From Leisingera sp. ANG-M7 (GTDB lineage Bacteria; Pseudomonadota; Alphaproteobacteria; Rhodobacterales; Rhodobacteraceae), in contig NZ_JWLI01000001.1 of the NCBI RefSeq assembly GCF_000813965.1, positions 186,001-250,000 of the forward strand: DNA of 64,000 nt. The letters are read 5' to 3'. The notes below the pieces were generated by a model. That model was not told where the DNA came from. It saw only the letters and a list, made by a program, of their open reading frames with translations, and did not search any database. The position numbers and the translations under genes are program-made. Below are positions 17,613-25,100 of this stretch, in pieces (the stretch's first letter is position 1; each line of letters starts with the position of its first letter).

Positions 17613-18167
17613 ATGAACAAATCCGAACGGCAGAAAATGCAGGCAGGCGACTGGTACTGTTGCCTGGACAGCGAACTCTCGGCGTTGCGCCACCAGGCCC
17701 GCGTTGCGGTGCATCAGCACAACGGCGCACTGCCTGATCCGGCTGAAAACCTCAGCCCGCCGCTCGCCAAACTCTTCGCCGCCGCCGGCGAAAACTGCCT
17801 GATCGAGGCGCCGTTTCACTGCGCCTACGGCATCAACATCACCCTCGGCAACAACGTCTATTTGAACGCGGGCTGCACCATTCTGGACACCGCTCCCGTC
17901 AGCATCGGCGACGGCACCATGCTGGGGCCGAACGTGCAGATCTACTGTGCCCAGCACCACAAAAACAGTGCGTTGCGGGCCAAAGGGCTGGAGATTGCCT
18001 ATCCCGTCACCCTTGGCGCAGATGTCTGGATCGGCGGCGGCGCGATCATCCTGCCGGGCGTCACCATCGGCGACGGCGCCATCGTTGGCGCGGGCGCCGT
18101 GGTAACCACAGATGTCGCCGCGGGCCAGACCGTCACCGGCAATCCCGCCCGCCTCCGGCAGGGGTAA
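17613..18167 (+). CDS. Sugar O-acetyltransferase (maltose/nodulation acetyltransferase type)
   Basis: The 184-residue protein has an N-terminal Mac domain (KMQAGDWYCCLDSELSALRHQAR) and a left-handed beta-helix of hexapeptide repeats (ITLGNNVYLN, VSIGDGTMLG, VTLGADVWIG, VTIGDGAIVG). The catalytic His lies in YCAQHHKNS. It transfers acetyl from acetyl-CoA to the 6-hydroxyl of maltose-like or other hexopyranosides and works as a trimer in the cytosol. GGTCAGGAGG precedes the start codon. The last residues end shortly after GNPARLRQG, as in the family. Confidence 0.92.
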   Translation: MNKSERQKMQAGDWYCCLDSELSALRHQARVAVHQHNGALPDPAENLSPPLAKLFAAAGENCLIEAPFHCAYGINITLGNNVYLNAGCTILDTAPVSIGDGTMLGPNVQIYCAQHHKNSALRAKGLEIAYPVTLGADVWIGGGAIILPGVTIGDGAIVGAGAVVTTDVAAGQTVTGNPARLRQG

Positions 18168-18249
18168 TCAAAGGGTAAAGCCAGCGCCCGCCGCCTTCAC
18201 CCAAGATTCAACTTTCTCGATAGTTTCCAAAGCATTATGGCAGCATCTT

Positions 18250-18283
18250 TGACCAAATGTTTCGCGCGCGAAACATTTGGTCA
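18250..18283. terminator. Perfect 34-bp palindrome between convergent genes
   Basis: The arms TGACCAAATGTTTCGCG and its exact complement meet with no spacer, giving a 34-bp palindrome centred on CGCG. It lies between the acetyltransferase (ends 18167) and uup (ends 18313). As RNA it would form a strong hairpin on either strand, but no U-tract follows. It could be a bidirectional transcript end or a protein-binding site. Confidence 0.6.
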
Positions 18284-18312
18284 GACGTTCTGACCTAACT
18301 GAGGAACCGGCC

Positions 18313-20121
18313 TCAGGCCCCGGCCTTTTCCTCCAGCTCCAGCCATTCCTCTTCAGCGGCGGCCAGCTTTTCCTGCCGTTCCACCAGCGCCTCAGTGGCC
18401 TTCTTGAACTTGACCGGCTCGCGGGTGAACAGCTCCGGATCGTTCATCAGCTCCTGCAGCTTGCCGATCTCCGCCTCCAGCCGTTCGATCTCCGCAGGCA
18501 GCGCCTCCAGCCGGTGCTTTTCCTTGAAGCTCAGGCCGCCCTTGGGCTGGCTCTCTTGCTTAGGCTTCGCCTTCGCGGGCTTCACCTTCTCCGCTCTAGC
18601 CGCAACCTCTAGCGGCCCGCGCTGCGCGATGTAGTCGCTCCAGCCGCCGGCATAGGCGGTGGCCTTGCCGTTGCCTTCCATTGCAATGGTGGTGGTCGCC
18701 ACCCGGTCCAGAAAATCCCGGTCGTGGCTGACCAGCAGAACGGTACCGTCGTAATTGTCCAGCAGCTCCTGCAGCAGATCCAGCGTTTCCACATCCAGAT
18801 CGTTGGTCGGTTCGTCCAAAACCAGCAGGTTCGAGGACCGCGCCATCAGCCGCGCCAGCAACAGCCGCGCCTTTTCACCGCCCGACAGCGAACGCACCGG
18901 CGCCCGCGCCTGTCGCTCGTCGAACAGGAACTCCTTCAGATACCCAACCACGTGCTTGGGCTGGCCGCGCACCATCACCTGATCGGCCTTGCCGGAAATC
19001 CCCAGCAGCGGATCGGCGGTCAGATTCTCCCACAGGGTCGAATCGCCGTCCAGCTGGTCGCGGGTCTGGTCGAACAACGCAATCTCCAGGTTGGTGCCCA
19101 GTTTGACCGCACCTGCATCCGGGTCTTCCATACCTAGAAGCATCTTCAGCAGCGTGGTTTTCCCTGCGCCGTTGGGACCGACAAAAGCCACCCGGTCACC
19201 GCGCTGCACCTTCAGCGAGAAGTCCCGGACGATCTGCTTGCCGCCGAACGCCTTGCTCAGCCCTTCGGCCTCGATCACCTTGCGGCCCGACTTGGGGCCG
19301 GATTCCAGCGCCATCTCGGCGGTGCCCTGCCGTTTGATCTGGCCTGCGCGCTCCGCCTTCAGATCCTGCAGCGCCCGCACCCGGCCCATGTTGCGCTTGC
19401 GGCGCGCGGAAATCCCTTCCACCGCCCAGCGGCTTTCCGACTTGATCAGCCGGTTCAGCTTGTGGCGCTGCATGTCTTCATCTTCCCAGACCTTATCGCG
19501 CCAGGCCTCGAAATGTTCAAACCCCTTTTCCTGCCGGCGCACCTCGCCGCGGTCCACCCACAGGGTGGCCCGGGTCAGCGCCCTCAGAAACGCGCGGTCG
19601 TGGGAGATCAGCACAAAAGCCGCGCGGGTGTTTTTGAGTTCGTTCTCCAGCCAGGTGATTGCCTCGATATCCAGATGGTTGGTCGGCTCGTCCAGCAGCA
19701 TCAGGTCCGGCGCCTCGGCCATCAGCTTGGCCAGCGCCGCGCGCCGCCGCTCACCTCCGGAGGCGGTTTCAACCGGCCGTGCGGGATCGAATTTCAGACC
19801 CTCGCCTGCACGTTCCACCTTGTACATCTCGCCGGGATCCAGCTCGCTGGCGGCAAAATCACCTAAGGTAGCAAACCCCTCCATCTTCGGGTCCTGCTCC
19901 ATGTAGCCGACCGACTTGCCCGGCGGCACCACGATATCGCCCTGATCGGCTTCAACAATCCCCGCCATCACCTTCATCAGGGTGGATTTTCCGGAACCAT
20001 TGCGGCCCACCAGCGCCACCCGGTCGCCGGGCTGCACCACCAGATCGAGGTTCGAAAAAACCGGATCGCCCCCAAAGGTGAGGGAAATGCCGGACATCTG
20101 CAAAAGAGGAATACGTGCCAT
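18313..20121 (-). CDS. ABC-F family ATPase (Uup-like)
   Basis: The 602-residue soluble protein has two ABC cassettes: Walker A GRNGSGKST, signature SGGERRR, Walker B LMLLDEPTNHLD; and GPNGAGKTT, SGGEKARL, LLVLDEPTNDLD. There is an inter-domain linker and a Lys/Glu-rich C-terminal coiled coil (about residues 520-602), the DNA-binding tail of the Uup branch. ABC-F proteins act on ribosomes; Uup affects transposon excision and ribosome function. No transmembrane domain is present. The GNAT gene ends 64 nt upstream on the same strand. Confidence 0.93.
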   Translation of the reverse strand: MARIPLLQMSGISLTFGGDPVFSNLDLVVQPGDRVALVGRNGSGKSTLMKVMAGIVEADQGDIVVPPGKSVGYMEQDPKMEGFATLGDFAASELDPGEMYKVERAGEGLKFDPARPVETASGGERRRAALAKLMAEAPDLMLLDEPTNHLDIEAITWLENELKNTRAAFVLISHDRAFLRALTRATLWVDRGEVRRQEKGFEHFEAWRDKVWEDEDMQRHKLNRLIKSESRWAVEGISARRKRNMGRVRALQDLKAERAGQIKRQGTAEMALESGPKSGRKVIEAEGLSKAFGGKQIVRDFSLKVQRGDRVAFVGPNGAGKTTLLKMLLGMEDPDAGAVKLGTNLEIALFDQTRDQLDGDSTLWENLTADPLLGISGKADQVMVRGQPKHVVGYLKEFLFDERQARAPVRSLSGGEKARLLLARLMARSSNLLVLDEPTNDLDVETLDLLQELLDNYDGTVLLVSHDRDFLDRVATTTIAMEGNGKATAYAGGWSDYIAQRGPLEVAARAEKVKPAKAKPKQESQPKGGLSFKEKHRLEALPAEIERLEAEIGKLQELMNDPELFTREPVKFKKATEALVERQEKLAAAEEEWLELEEKAGA

Positions 20122-20165
20122 GAAAGGCTGCTACCCCGGCGGCAAAATCGCGTCAACGCTCCCCG

Positions 20166-20194
20166 TTCATCTTTCCTGAAATACTCAGTCCCCG
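20166..20194 (-). repeat. Family C element, copy 3 (no hairpin)
   Basis: On the minus strand GGGGACTGAGTATTTC, followed by AGGAAAGATGAAC, contains the stop codon of the OlsB-like gene (TGA, 20185-20187). It shares the GTATTT core and AAGA-GAA tail with the copies at 8716-8745 and 57524-57550 but has no preceding hairpin. Confidence 0.45.
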
Positions 20195-20931
20195 CCAGCC
20201 ACAGCCCGCAGCAACCGCTTGCGGGTATCAGGAATGGCGCCAATCTCCAGCCCGGTAAACACATGCAGCGTGTTCATCTGCCGGTCCACCACCGCGTGAT
20301 CGCTGACCCAGCCGCCCATCAGCAGATAGGTCCGCAACAAGGGCGGCATCTTCTGAAGGGCCTTCTTAGTCTCCGCCTCCCGCAGCGGTTCCGCGCCAAA
20401 ACACACCACCTCGGGCGCTTTGATGCCCGGCCGCCACTGCGCCGGCGCCAGATGCCGCTGCCGAAGCAGCGCCAATGCCTCAGCGTAGGGTGCGGCAGAG
20501 ATGCCTGCAAAGGACGAGCAGCCAAACAGCATCTGCACCCCCTGCCCGTCAACAAGGCCCGTCATTGCCCCCCAAGCGACACGCAGAATATCTGCATCCT
20601 GCCAATTCGGGTGAATGCAGAACCGGCCCAGTTCGGCCATCCGCCCCTCAAAAGCCTGCAATGCTGTCAGATCATAAAACTGTGCTGAATAGCTCCGCGC
20701 CAGCTCCGCGCCGCTTTCCAGCAGCAGCAGCCGGAAACAGCAGACCAGTGCGCCGCCGGGCTGCTCCTCCACCAGAACATGGCAGCATTCGCTGTCAAAA
20801 GCATCGCTGTCTGTGCACCCGGAGCGGAAACACTGGGCCCGCAGGGCCTGCGCCGCAGCCACATCCGCTGCACTTGCAGCCAGCCGGGCGCGATAGCGCC
20901 CCCTGTTCAGCAGCATGTCAGGTTCCGCCAT
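20185..20931 (-). CDS. OlsB-type N-acyltransferase (aminolipid synthesis)
   Basis: The 248-residue protein belongs to the Acetyltransf_5 group: RYRARLAASAADVAAAQALRAQCF at the start, EEQPGGALVCCFRLLLLESG, MAELGRFCIHPNWQDADILRVAWGAM and the end PLLRTYLLMGGWVSDHAVVDRQMNTLHVFTGLEI. OlsB makes lyso-ornithine lipid from 3-hydroxyacyl-ACP; the paralogous GlsB of roseobacters makes glutamine lipid by the same chemistry, and sequence alone does not decide between them here. No olsA acyltransferase is adjacent. The head-group amino acid therefore remains open. Confidence 0.75.
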   Translation of the reverse strand: MAEPDMLLNRGRYRARLAASAADVAAAQALRAQCFRSGCTDSDAFDSECCHVLVEEQPGGALVCCFRLLLLESGAELARSYSAQFYDLTALQAFEGRMAELGRFCIHPNWQDADILRVAWGAMTGLVDGQGVQMLFGCSSFAGISAAPYAEALALLRQRHLAPAQWRPGIKAPEVVCFGAEPLREAETKKALQKMPPLLRTYLLMGGWVSDHAVVDRQMNTLHVFTGLEIGAIPDTRKRLLRAVAGGD

Positions 20932-20997
20932 GGCAGCGGCCTCCAGCTTTCCAGCTCAGACCTTAGCATATGCGCAGTGACAGAGCAGGAAGCAGTC

Positions 20998-21471
20998 CTA
21001 TTCGTTGTTCAGCAGCTGACCGGGGGCGAAATTGCCCAGGTTGCCCAACAGCTGGCGCAGGAATGTGTTGTCCTGAACGCCGGAGCTGGTCACGCGGCGC
21101 TCCAGGGGCACCACCTTGCCGTCTTCCAGGCTGTAACGCTCGATCGCCTGCACCACGCCGGATGTGTCAAAGCTGATCGCCACCAGGTCGCGTGCCACCG
21201 GCTCCGGCGCCTTGGCACCGTAGTGGCGGAACCGGGTGGCCACGTAGTAGTAGCCGCTTTCGTTGAGCACGCCGGTCGAGGATGGAATACCGATGGTCTC
21301 GGCCACCGAATCCCGGGTGTCGACACCCGGCACCACCTCTGCCAGCAGTTCCGGCGCCGGCACATAGCCGTGCTTGCGGTAGACCGAAGTACAGGCCGCC
21401 AGGGCCAGCCCCGCTGCCGCAAATACCGCCCCGCGCAAAACCGCCTTGAAGTGAAATGCCTTTGCAACCAT
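20998..21471 (-). CDS. bamE: Outer membrane assembly lipoprotein BamE (SmpA)
   Basis: The 157-residue protein has a lipoprotein signal ending in LAAC, then a BamE/SmpA domain: HGYVPAPELLAEVVPGVDTRDSVAETIGIPSST, with the strands YYYVATRFRHYG and VVQAIERYSLEDG. It supports the BamA complex that folds outer-membrane proteins. ATG 21471 is chosen over 21498 because of the GGGGGCA site just upstream and normal signal-peptide length. It is divergent from the DUF177 operon, an arrangement common in Rhodobacteraceae. Confidence 0.93.
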   Translation of the reverse strand: MVAKAFHFKAVLRGAVFAAAGLALAACTSVYRKHGYVPAPELLAEVVPGVDTRDSVAETIGIPSSTGVLNESGYYYVATRFRHYGAKAPEPVARDLVAISFDTSGVVQAIERYSLEDGKVVPLERRVTSSGVQDNTFLRQLLGNLGNFAPGQLLNNE

Positions 21472-21572
21472 GACTGCCCCCCAGCCTGCCGCCATCACCG
21501 GCGGCTTGAATACGTCTTTTAACCCGATTACCTAATGACCGCCTCCGGTTCAAGAAACGAAAGTCCCCGAAT

Positions 21573-22109
21573 ATGTCTGACAGCACCGCTTTGCGGGTCG
21601 CGGACCTGCCGCAGAACACCCCGACCGCCTTTGAAATCATCCCGGACAAGGCCGCCATGGCCGCGCTGGCGGCGGAACTGGGGGTGAACGCCTTGCGCAA
21701 ACTGCGCTTCAGCGGCGAGATCAAGGCGATGGGCAAGAAGGACTGGAAACTGTCAGGCCGGCTGGGGGCAACCGTGGTGCAGGACTGTGTAGTGACGCTG
21801 GAGCCGGTGACCACAAGGGTCGAGGAAGCGGTGGAAATCACCTATCTGGCCCGCATCGAAACCCCGGAAGGCGCCGAGGTTGAAATGCCCGAGGATGACA
21901 GCATTGAACCGCTAGGCAGCCACATCGACCCTGCTGCGGTGATGGCAGAGGCGCTGGCACTGCACATCCCCGCCTATCCGCGCAAAGACGGCGCCGAACT
22001 GGGCGAGGCGGTCTATGCCGAGGACGGCGTGCAGCCGATGCGCGACGAGGACACCCGGCCGTTCGCAGGCCTTGCGGCGCTGCGCGGCCAGCTGAAAGAT
22101 GAGGACTGA
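21573..22109 (+). CDS. DUF177 (YceD-like) protein
   Basis: The 178-residue protein shows the DUF177 pattern: LRKLRFSGEIKAMGKKDWKLSGRLGATVVQDCVVTLEPVTTRVEE, then an acidic segment and YPRKDGAELGEAVYAEDG. Across bacteria, DUF177 genes precede rpmF, as here; in plants the relative aids 23S rRNA maturation. A role in large-subunit assembly is inferred. rpmF follows after 224 bp, which contain a possible separate promoter. Confidence 0.92.
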   Translation: MSDSTALRVADLPQNTPTAFEIIPDKAAMAALAAELGVNALRKLRFSGEIKAMGKKDWKLSGRLGATVVQDCVVTLEPVTTRVEEAVEITYLARIETPEGAEVEMPEDDSIEPLGSHIDPAAVMAEALALHIPAYPRKDGAELGEAVYAEDGVQPMRDEDTRPFAGLAALRGQLKDED

Positions 22110-22176
22110 GCGCAGATTTTTTGCAGCGCAGAAAATCATCTCTGGCGCCGCACCGCCGGCTGCCTTAAAAAACAGC

Positions 22177-22204
22177 TTGCGCCAGCGAAGATTCGCAGTA
22201 TTTT
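22177..22204 (+). promoter_or_regulatory. Possible sigma-70 type promoter for rpmF
   Basis: TTGCGC (22177-22182) and TATTTT (22199-22204) are separated by 16 bp, 130 bp before the rpmF start. The match is moderate, and the position in the 224-bp gap between DUF177 and rpmF makes a promoter reasonable. No terminator is evident in the gap. Confidence 0.3.
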
Positions 22205-22333
22205 CGCGCGCTCATCGGAATTTTTGGTTGGACAATGCTTGGGCAGACGCCTAAACGCACGTCAGACTGATCGAACAGAATGCAATCGCGCCGCGGGGAT
22301 GGCCCCAAGGCCCAAACAGACAAAGGTTGAGAC

Positions 22334-22540
22334 ATGGCCGTCCAACAGAACAAAGTATCCAAATCGCGCCGCAACAACCGCCGCGCGCACGATGCACTGG
22401 TTGCTGCGAATCCGAACGAATGCGGCAACTGCGGCGAGCTGAAGCGCCCGCACCACGTATGCCCCTCCTGCGGCCACTACGACGACAAGGAAATCGTCGC
22501 AGCTGCAGACGAGATCGAGATCGATGAGGACGCGGCGTAA
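22334..22540 (+). CDS. rpmF: 50S ribosomal protein L32
   Basis: The 68-residue protein has the L32 N-terminus [20 protein letters not shown] and the zinc-ribbon cysteines CGNCGEL and [13 protein letters not shown]. Retention of all four cysteines indicates the zinc-binding form. It is part of the 50S subunit. Its position between DUF177 and plsX is conserved in alphaproteobacteria and ties ribosome production to phospholipid synthesis. Confidence 0.98.
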   Translation: MAVQQNKVSKSRRNNRRAHDALVAANPNECGNCGELKRPHHVCPSCGHYDDKEIVAAADEIEIDEDAA

Positions 22541-22577
22541 GCCACGGACAGGATCCTGATGCCAGGCAGGCTTTCGC

Positions 22578-23690
22578 ATGACGGGTAAACCCGATCAAAA
22601 TCAGGCAAAAGCCGGCCGCATCACTATTTCTGTTGACGCCATGGGCGGAGACGCCGGCCCTGCAGTTGTAGTGGCCGGCATTGCCATGTCTGCGGAAAAG
22701 AATCCGGATATCGGGTTCATCCTGCATGGGCCTACCGAACAGCTGGAACCTCTGGTTGCCAAAAAGCGCGCGCTCAAGGGCCGCGTCGAGATTCGCGATG
22801 CCCGCGATGTGGTCACCATGGAGGACAAGCCCTCCCAGGTGATGCGCAACGGCAAGGGCACCTCGATGTGGTCGGCCCTGGACGCGGTCAAGAACGGCGA
22901 GGCTTCGGGCGCGGTCTCCTGCGGCAACACCGGCGCGCTGATGGCGCTCTCGATGCTGCGGCTGCGCAAGCTGCCGGGCGTCAACAGGCCCGCCATTGCA
23001 ATCCTGTGGCCCTCGCTGAACCCGCAAGGTTTCAACGTGATGCTGGATGTCGGCGCCGACGTGAAGGCGGATGCCGAGGATCTGCTGCAATACGCCCTGA
23101 TGGGCACATCTTACGTGCGCAACTCGATGGACATCGCCCGCCCCCGCGTGGGCCTGCTGAATGTCGGCACCGAAGAGCACAAAGGCCGCGCCGAACTGAA
23201 GGAGGCCTTCGGGCTGATCTCAGAACAAGCGGAGCAGGCGAATTACGAATTCGTCGGCTTTGTCGAAGGCAGCGATATTCCCGGCGATGTCGCCGATGTG
23301 ATCGTGACCGACGGCTTTACCGGCAATGTCGCGATCAAGACCGGCGAAGGCACTGCTAGCCTGATGCGCACCGCACTGCGCGAGGCGTTCGGGTACTCGT
23401 TCCTGTCAAAGATTGCCGCAGTGCTGGCGATGACCTCCCTGAAACGGCTATCCAAACGGATGGACCCCCGCCGCGTCAATGGCGGCGTGTTTCTCGGGCT
23501 CAACGGCACGGTGGTGAAATCCCACGGCGGCGCCGATGCCATGGGCGTCTCCGCTGCGGTCAAACTGGCCTTCCGGCTGGCACAGCACGGATTCGCCGAA
23601 AAGCTGGCAGCGCGGGTTGCATCTGCCGGTTTGCATACCCAAGATAATACTGCCCCCCGCAAGATGCGGGCGGCCACCGAAAAAGACTGA
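22578..23690 (+). CDS. plsX: Phosphate acyltransferase PlsX
   Basis: PlsX converts acyl-ACP to acyl-phosphate for PlsY and so starts phospholipid synthesis. The 370-residue protein shows ISVDAMGGDAGPAVVVAG, the SCGNTGALMALSMLRL region, KGRAELKEAF and VTDGFTGNVAIKTGEG, all family hallmarks. It acts as a peripheral membrane dimer. It begins 37 nt after rpmF and ends 18 nt before fabH, consistent with one transcript. The C-terminal ~20 residues are basic and poorly conserved. Confidence 0.96.
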   Translation: MTGKPDQNQAKAGRITISVDAMGGDAGPAVVVAGIAMSAEKNPDIGFILHGPTEQLEPLVAKKRALKGRVEIRDARDVVTMEDKPSQVMRNGKGTSMWSALDAVKNGEASGAVSCGNTGALMALSMLRLRKLPGVNRPAIAILWPSLNPQGFNVMLDVGADVKADAEDLLQYALMGTSYVRNSMDIARPRVGLLNVGTEEHKGRAELKEAFGLISEQAEQANYEFVGFVEGSDIPGDVADVIVTDGFTGNVAIKTGEGTASLMRTALREAFGYSFLSKIAAVLAMTSLKRLSKRMDPRRVNGGVFLGLNGTVVKSHGGADAMGVSAAVKLAFRLAQHGFAEKLAARVASAGLHTQDNTAPRKMRAATEKD

Positions 23691-23708
23691 AAATAGGCAG
23701 GCAGACGG

Positions 23709-24680
23709 ATGACGCGACGCGCGGTAGTTGTTGGCACAGGACACTATCTCCCCGAACGGGTGGTTGAAAACGCGGAATTCGAAGCCACGCTGGACACAAC
23801 GGACGAATGGATCCGCAGCCGCTCCGGCATCGAACGCCGCCATTTTGCCGCTGAGGGAGAGACCACATCGGATATGGCCGCCAGGGCAGCTGAACGCGCT
23901 TTGGCGGACGCGGGCCTGACCGCGGATGATGTGGACGCCATTGTTGTCGCGACATCCACCCCCGACCTCACCTTCCCGTCTGCCGCCACGATGGTGCAGT
24001 CCAAACTGGGCATGACCAAGGGCTTTGCCTTTGACGTGCAGGCGGTTTGCGCAGGCTTCGTCTATGCGCTGTCCAATGCCAGCGCCCTGATTGCTTCGGG
24101 CCAGGCATCCCGTGTGATGGTGATCGGCGCGGAAACCTTCAGCCGGATCATGGACTGGACCGACCGCTCCACCTGCGTGCTGTTCGGCGACGGCGCCGGC
24201 GCGCTGCTGCTGGAAGCGCAGGACCAGCCCGGCACCAACAAGGACCGCGGCATCCTGGCCACCGACCTCAATTCCGATGGCCGCTACAAGGACCTGCTGT
24301 ACGTCGACGGCGGCGTCTCCACCCATACCACCGGCCACCTGCGGATGCAGGGCAACCAGGTGTTCCGCCACGCGGTCGAAAAACTCGCCTCCACCGCTAA
24401 TACCGCGCTGGACCGCGCAGGCCTGTCTGCGGGGGATGTCGACTGGATCGTGCCGCATCAGGCCAACATCCGCATTATCCAGGGCACGGCCAAGAAAATG
24501 GGCCTCAGCATGGACAACGTGGTGGTTACCGTGCAGGATCACGGCAATACCTCCGCCGCCTCCATTCCGCTGGCCCTGTCGGTCGGCAAGGACCGCGGCC
24601 AGATCAAGGAAGGCGATCTGATCGTGACTGAGGCCATCGGCGGCGGCCTGGCCTGGGGCGCTGTTGTGTTGCGCTGGTAA
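23709..24680 (+). CDS. fabH: 3-oxoacyl-ACP synthase III
   Basis: FabH condenses acetyl-CoA with malonyl-ACP to begin fatty acid synthesis. The 323-residue protein has the active-site Cys in FDVQAVCAGFVYAL (about residue 113), the His in WIVPHQANIRII and the Asn in DHGNTSAASIPLAL. The N-terminal GTGHYLPERVVEN and SGIERRHFA regions are typical. It lies directly after plsX in the conserved lipid-synthesis operon. ihfA downstream has its own promoter. Confidence 0.97.
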   Translation: MTRRAVVVGTGHYLPERVVENAEFEATLDTTDEWIRSRSGIERRHFAAEGETTSDMAARAAERALADAGLTADDVDAIVVATSTPDLTFPSAATMVQSKLGMTKGFAFDVQAVCAGFVYALSNASALIASGQASRVMVIGAETFSRIMDWTDRSTCVLFGDGAGALLLEAQDQPGTNKDRGILATDLNSDGRYKDLLYVDGGVSTHTTGHLRMQGNQVFRHAVEKLASTANTALDRAGLSAGDVDWIVPHQANIRIIQGTAKKMGLSMDNVVVTVQDHGNTSAASIPLALSVGKDRGQIKEGDLIVTEAIGGGLAWGAVVLRW

Positions 24681-24729
24681 CCGCGCAGCTCTAATTTCCG
24701 CCCGAATACCCCCGTGCAATTCATTGATA

Positions 24730-24759
24730 TTGACAGGGAAATTCCCTCCGCCCTATGCT
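24730..24759 (+). promoter_or_regulatory. Promoter of ihfA
   Basis: TTGACA (24730-24735) and TATGCT (24754-24759) are separated by 18 bp, close to the sigma-70 consensus. Transcription would start near 24766, upstream of ATG 24782. The alternative ATG at 24755 would lie inside the -10 box, so it is unlikely to be used from this promoter. The spacer contains the odd palindrome GGGAAATTCCC. Confidence 0.6.
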
Positions 24760-24781
24760 TTGGCAAACAACGGGGATTGGT

Positions 24782-25084
24782 ATGGGCGAAAAAACACTGA
24801 CAAGAATGGATTTGAGTGAAGCTGTTTTCCGGGAAGTCGGCCTGTCGCGCAACGAAAGCGCGCAGCTGGTGGAAAGCATGCTGCAGCATATGTCGGATGC
24901 CCTGGTGCGCGGTGAACAGGTTAAGATTTCCTCGTTCGGCACCTTCAGCGTAAGGGACAAGTCGGCCCGCGTCGGGCGCAACCCGAAGACGGGCGAAGAA
25001 GTGCCGATCCAGCCGCGCCGCGTGCTGACTTTCCGGCCCTCCCACCTGATGAAAGACCGCGTGGCAGACGGCAACCGTAAGTAA
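24782..25084 (+). CDS. ihfA: Integration host factor alpha subunit
   Basis: The 100-residue DNA-bending protein of the HU/IHF family has [22 protein letters not shown], the [31 protein letters not shown] beta-arm region and [10 protein letters not shown], which assign it to the alpha subunit. It heterodimerises with IhfB to shape the nucleoid and activate promoters. ATG 24782 gives the family N-terminus; the longer reading frame from 24755 overlaps the promoter -10. The merR gene follows after 16 nt. Confidence 0.95.
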   Translation: MGEKTLTRMDLSEAVFREVGLSRNESAQLVESMLQHMSDALVRGEQVKISSFGTFSVRDKSARVGRNPKTGEEVPIQPRRVLTFRPSHLMKDRVADGNRK

Positions 25085-25100
25085 CGGGACCTATTAAGTC

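Noticed and set aside
24755-24781. Upstream ATG for ihfA adding nine residues
   Set aside because: It lies inside the -10 box of the likely promoter and extends beyond the family N-terminus.
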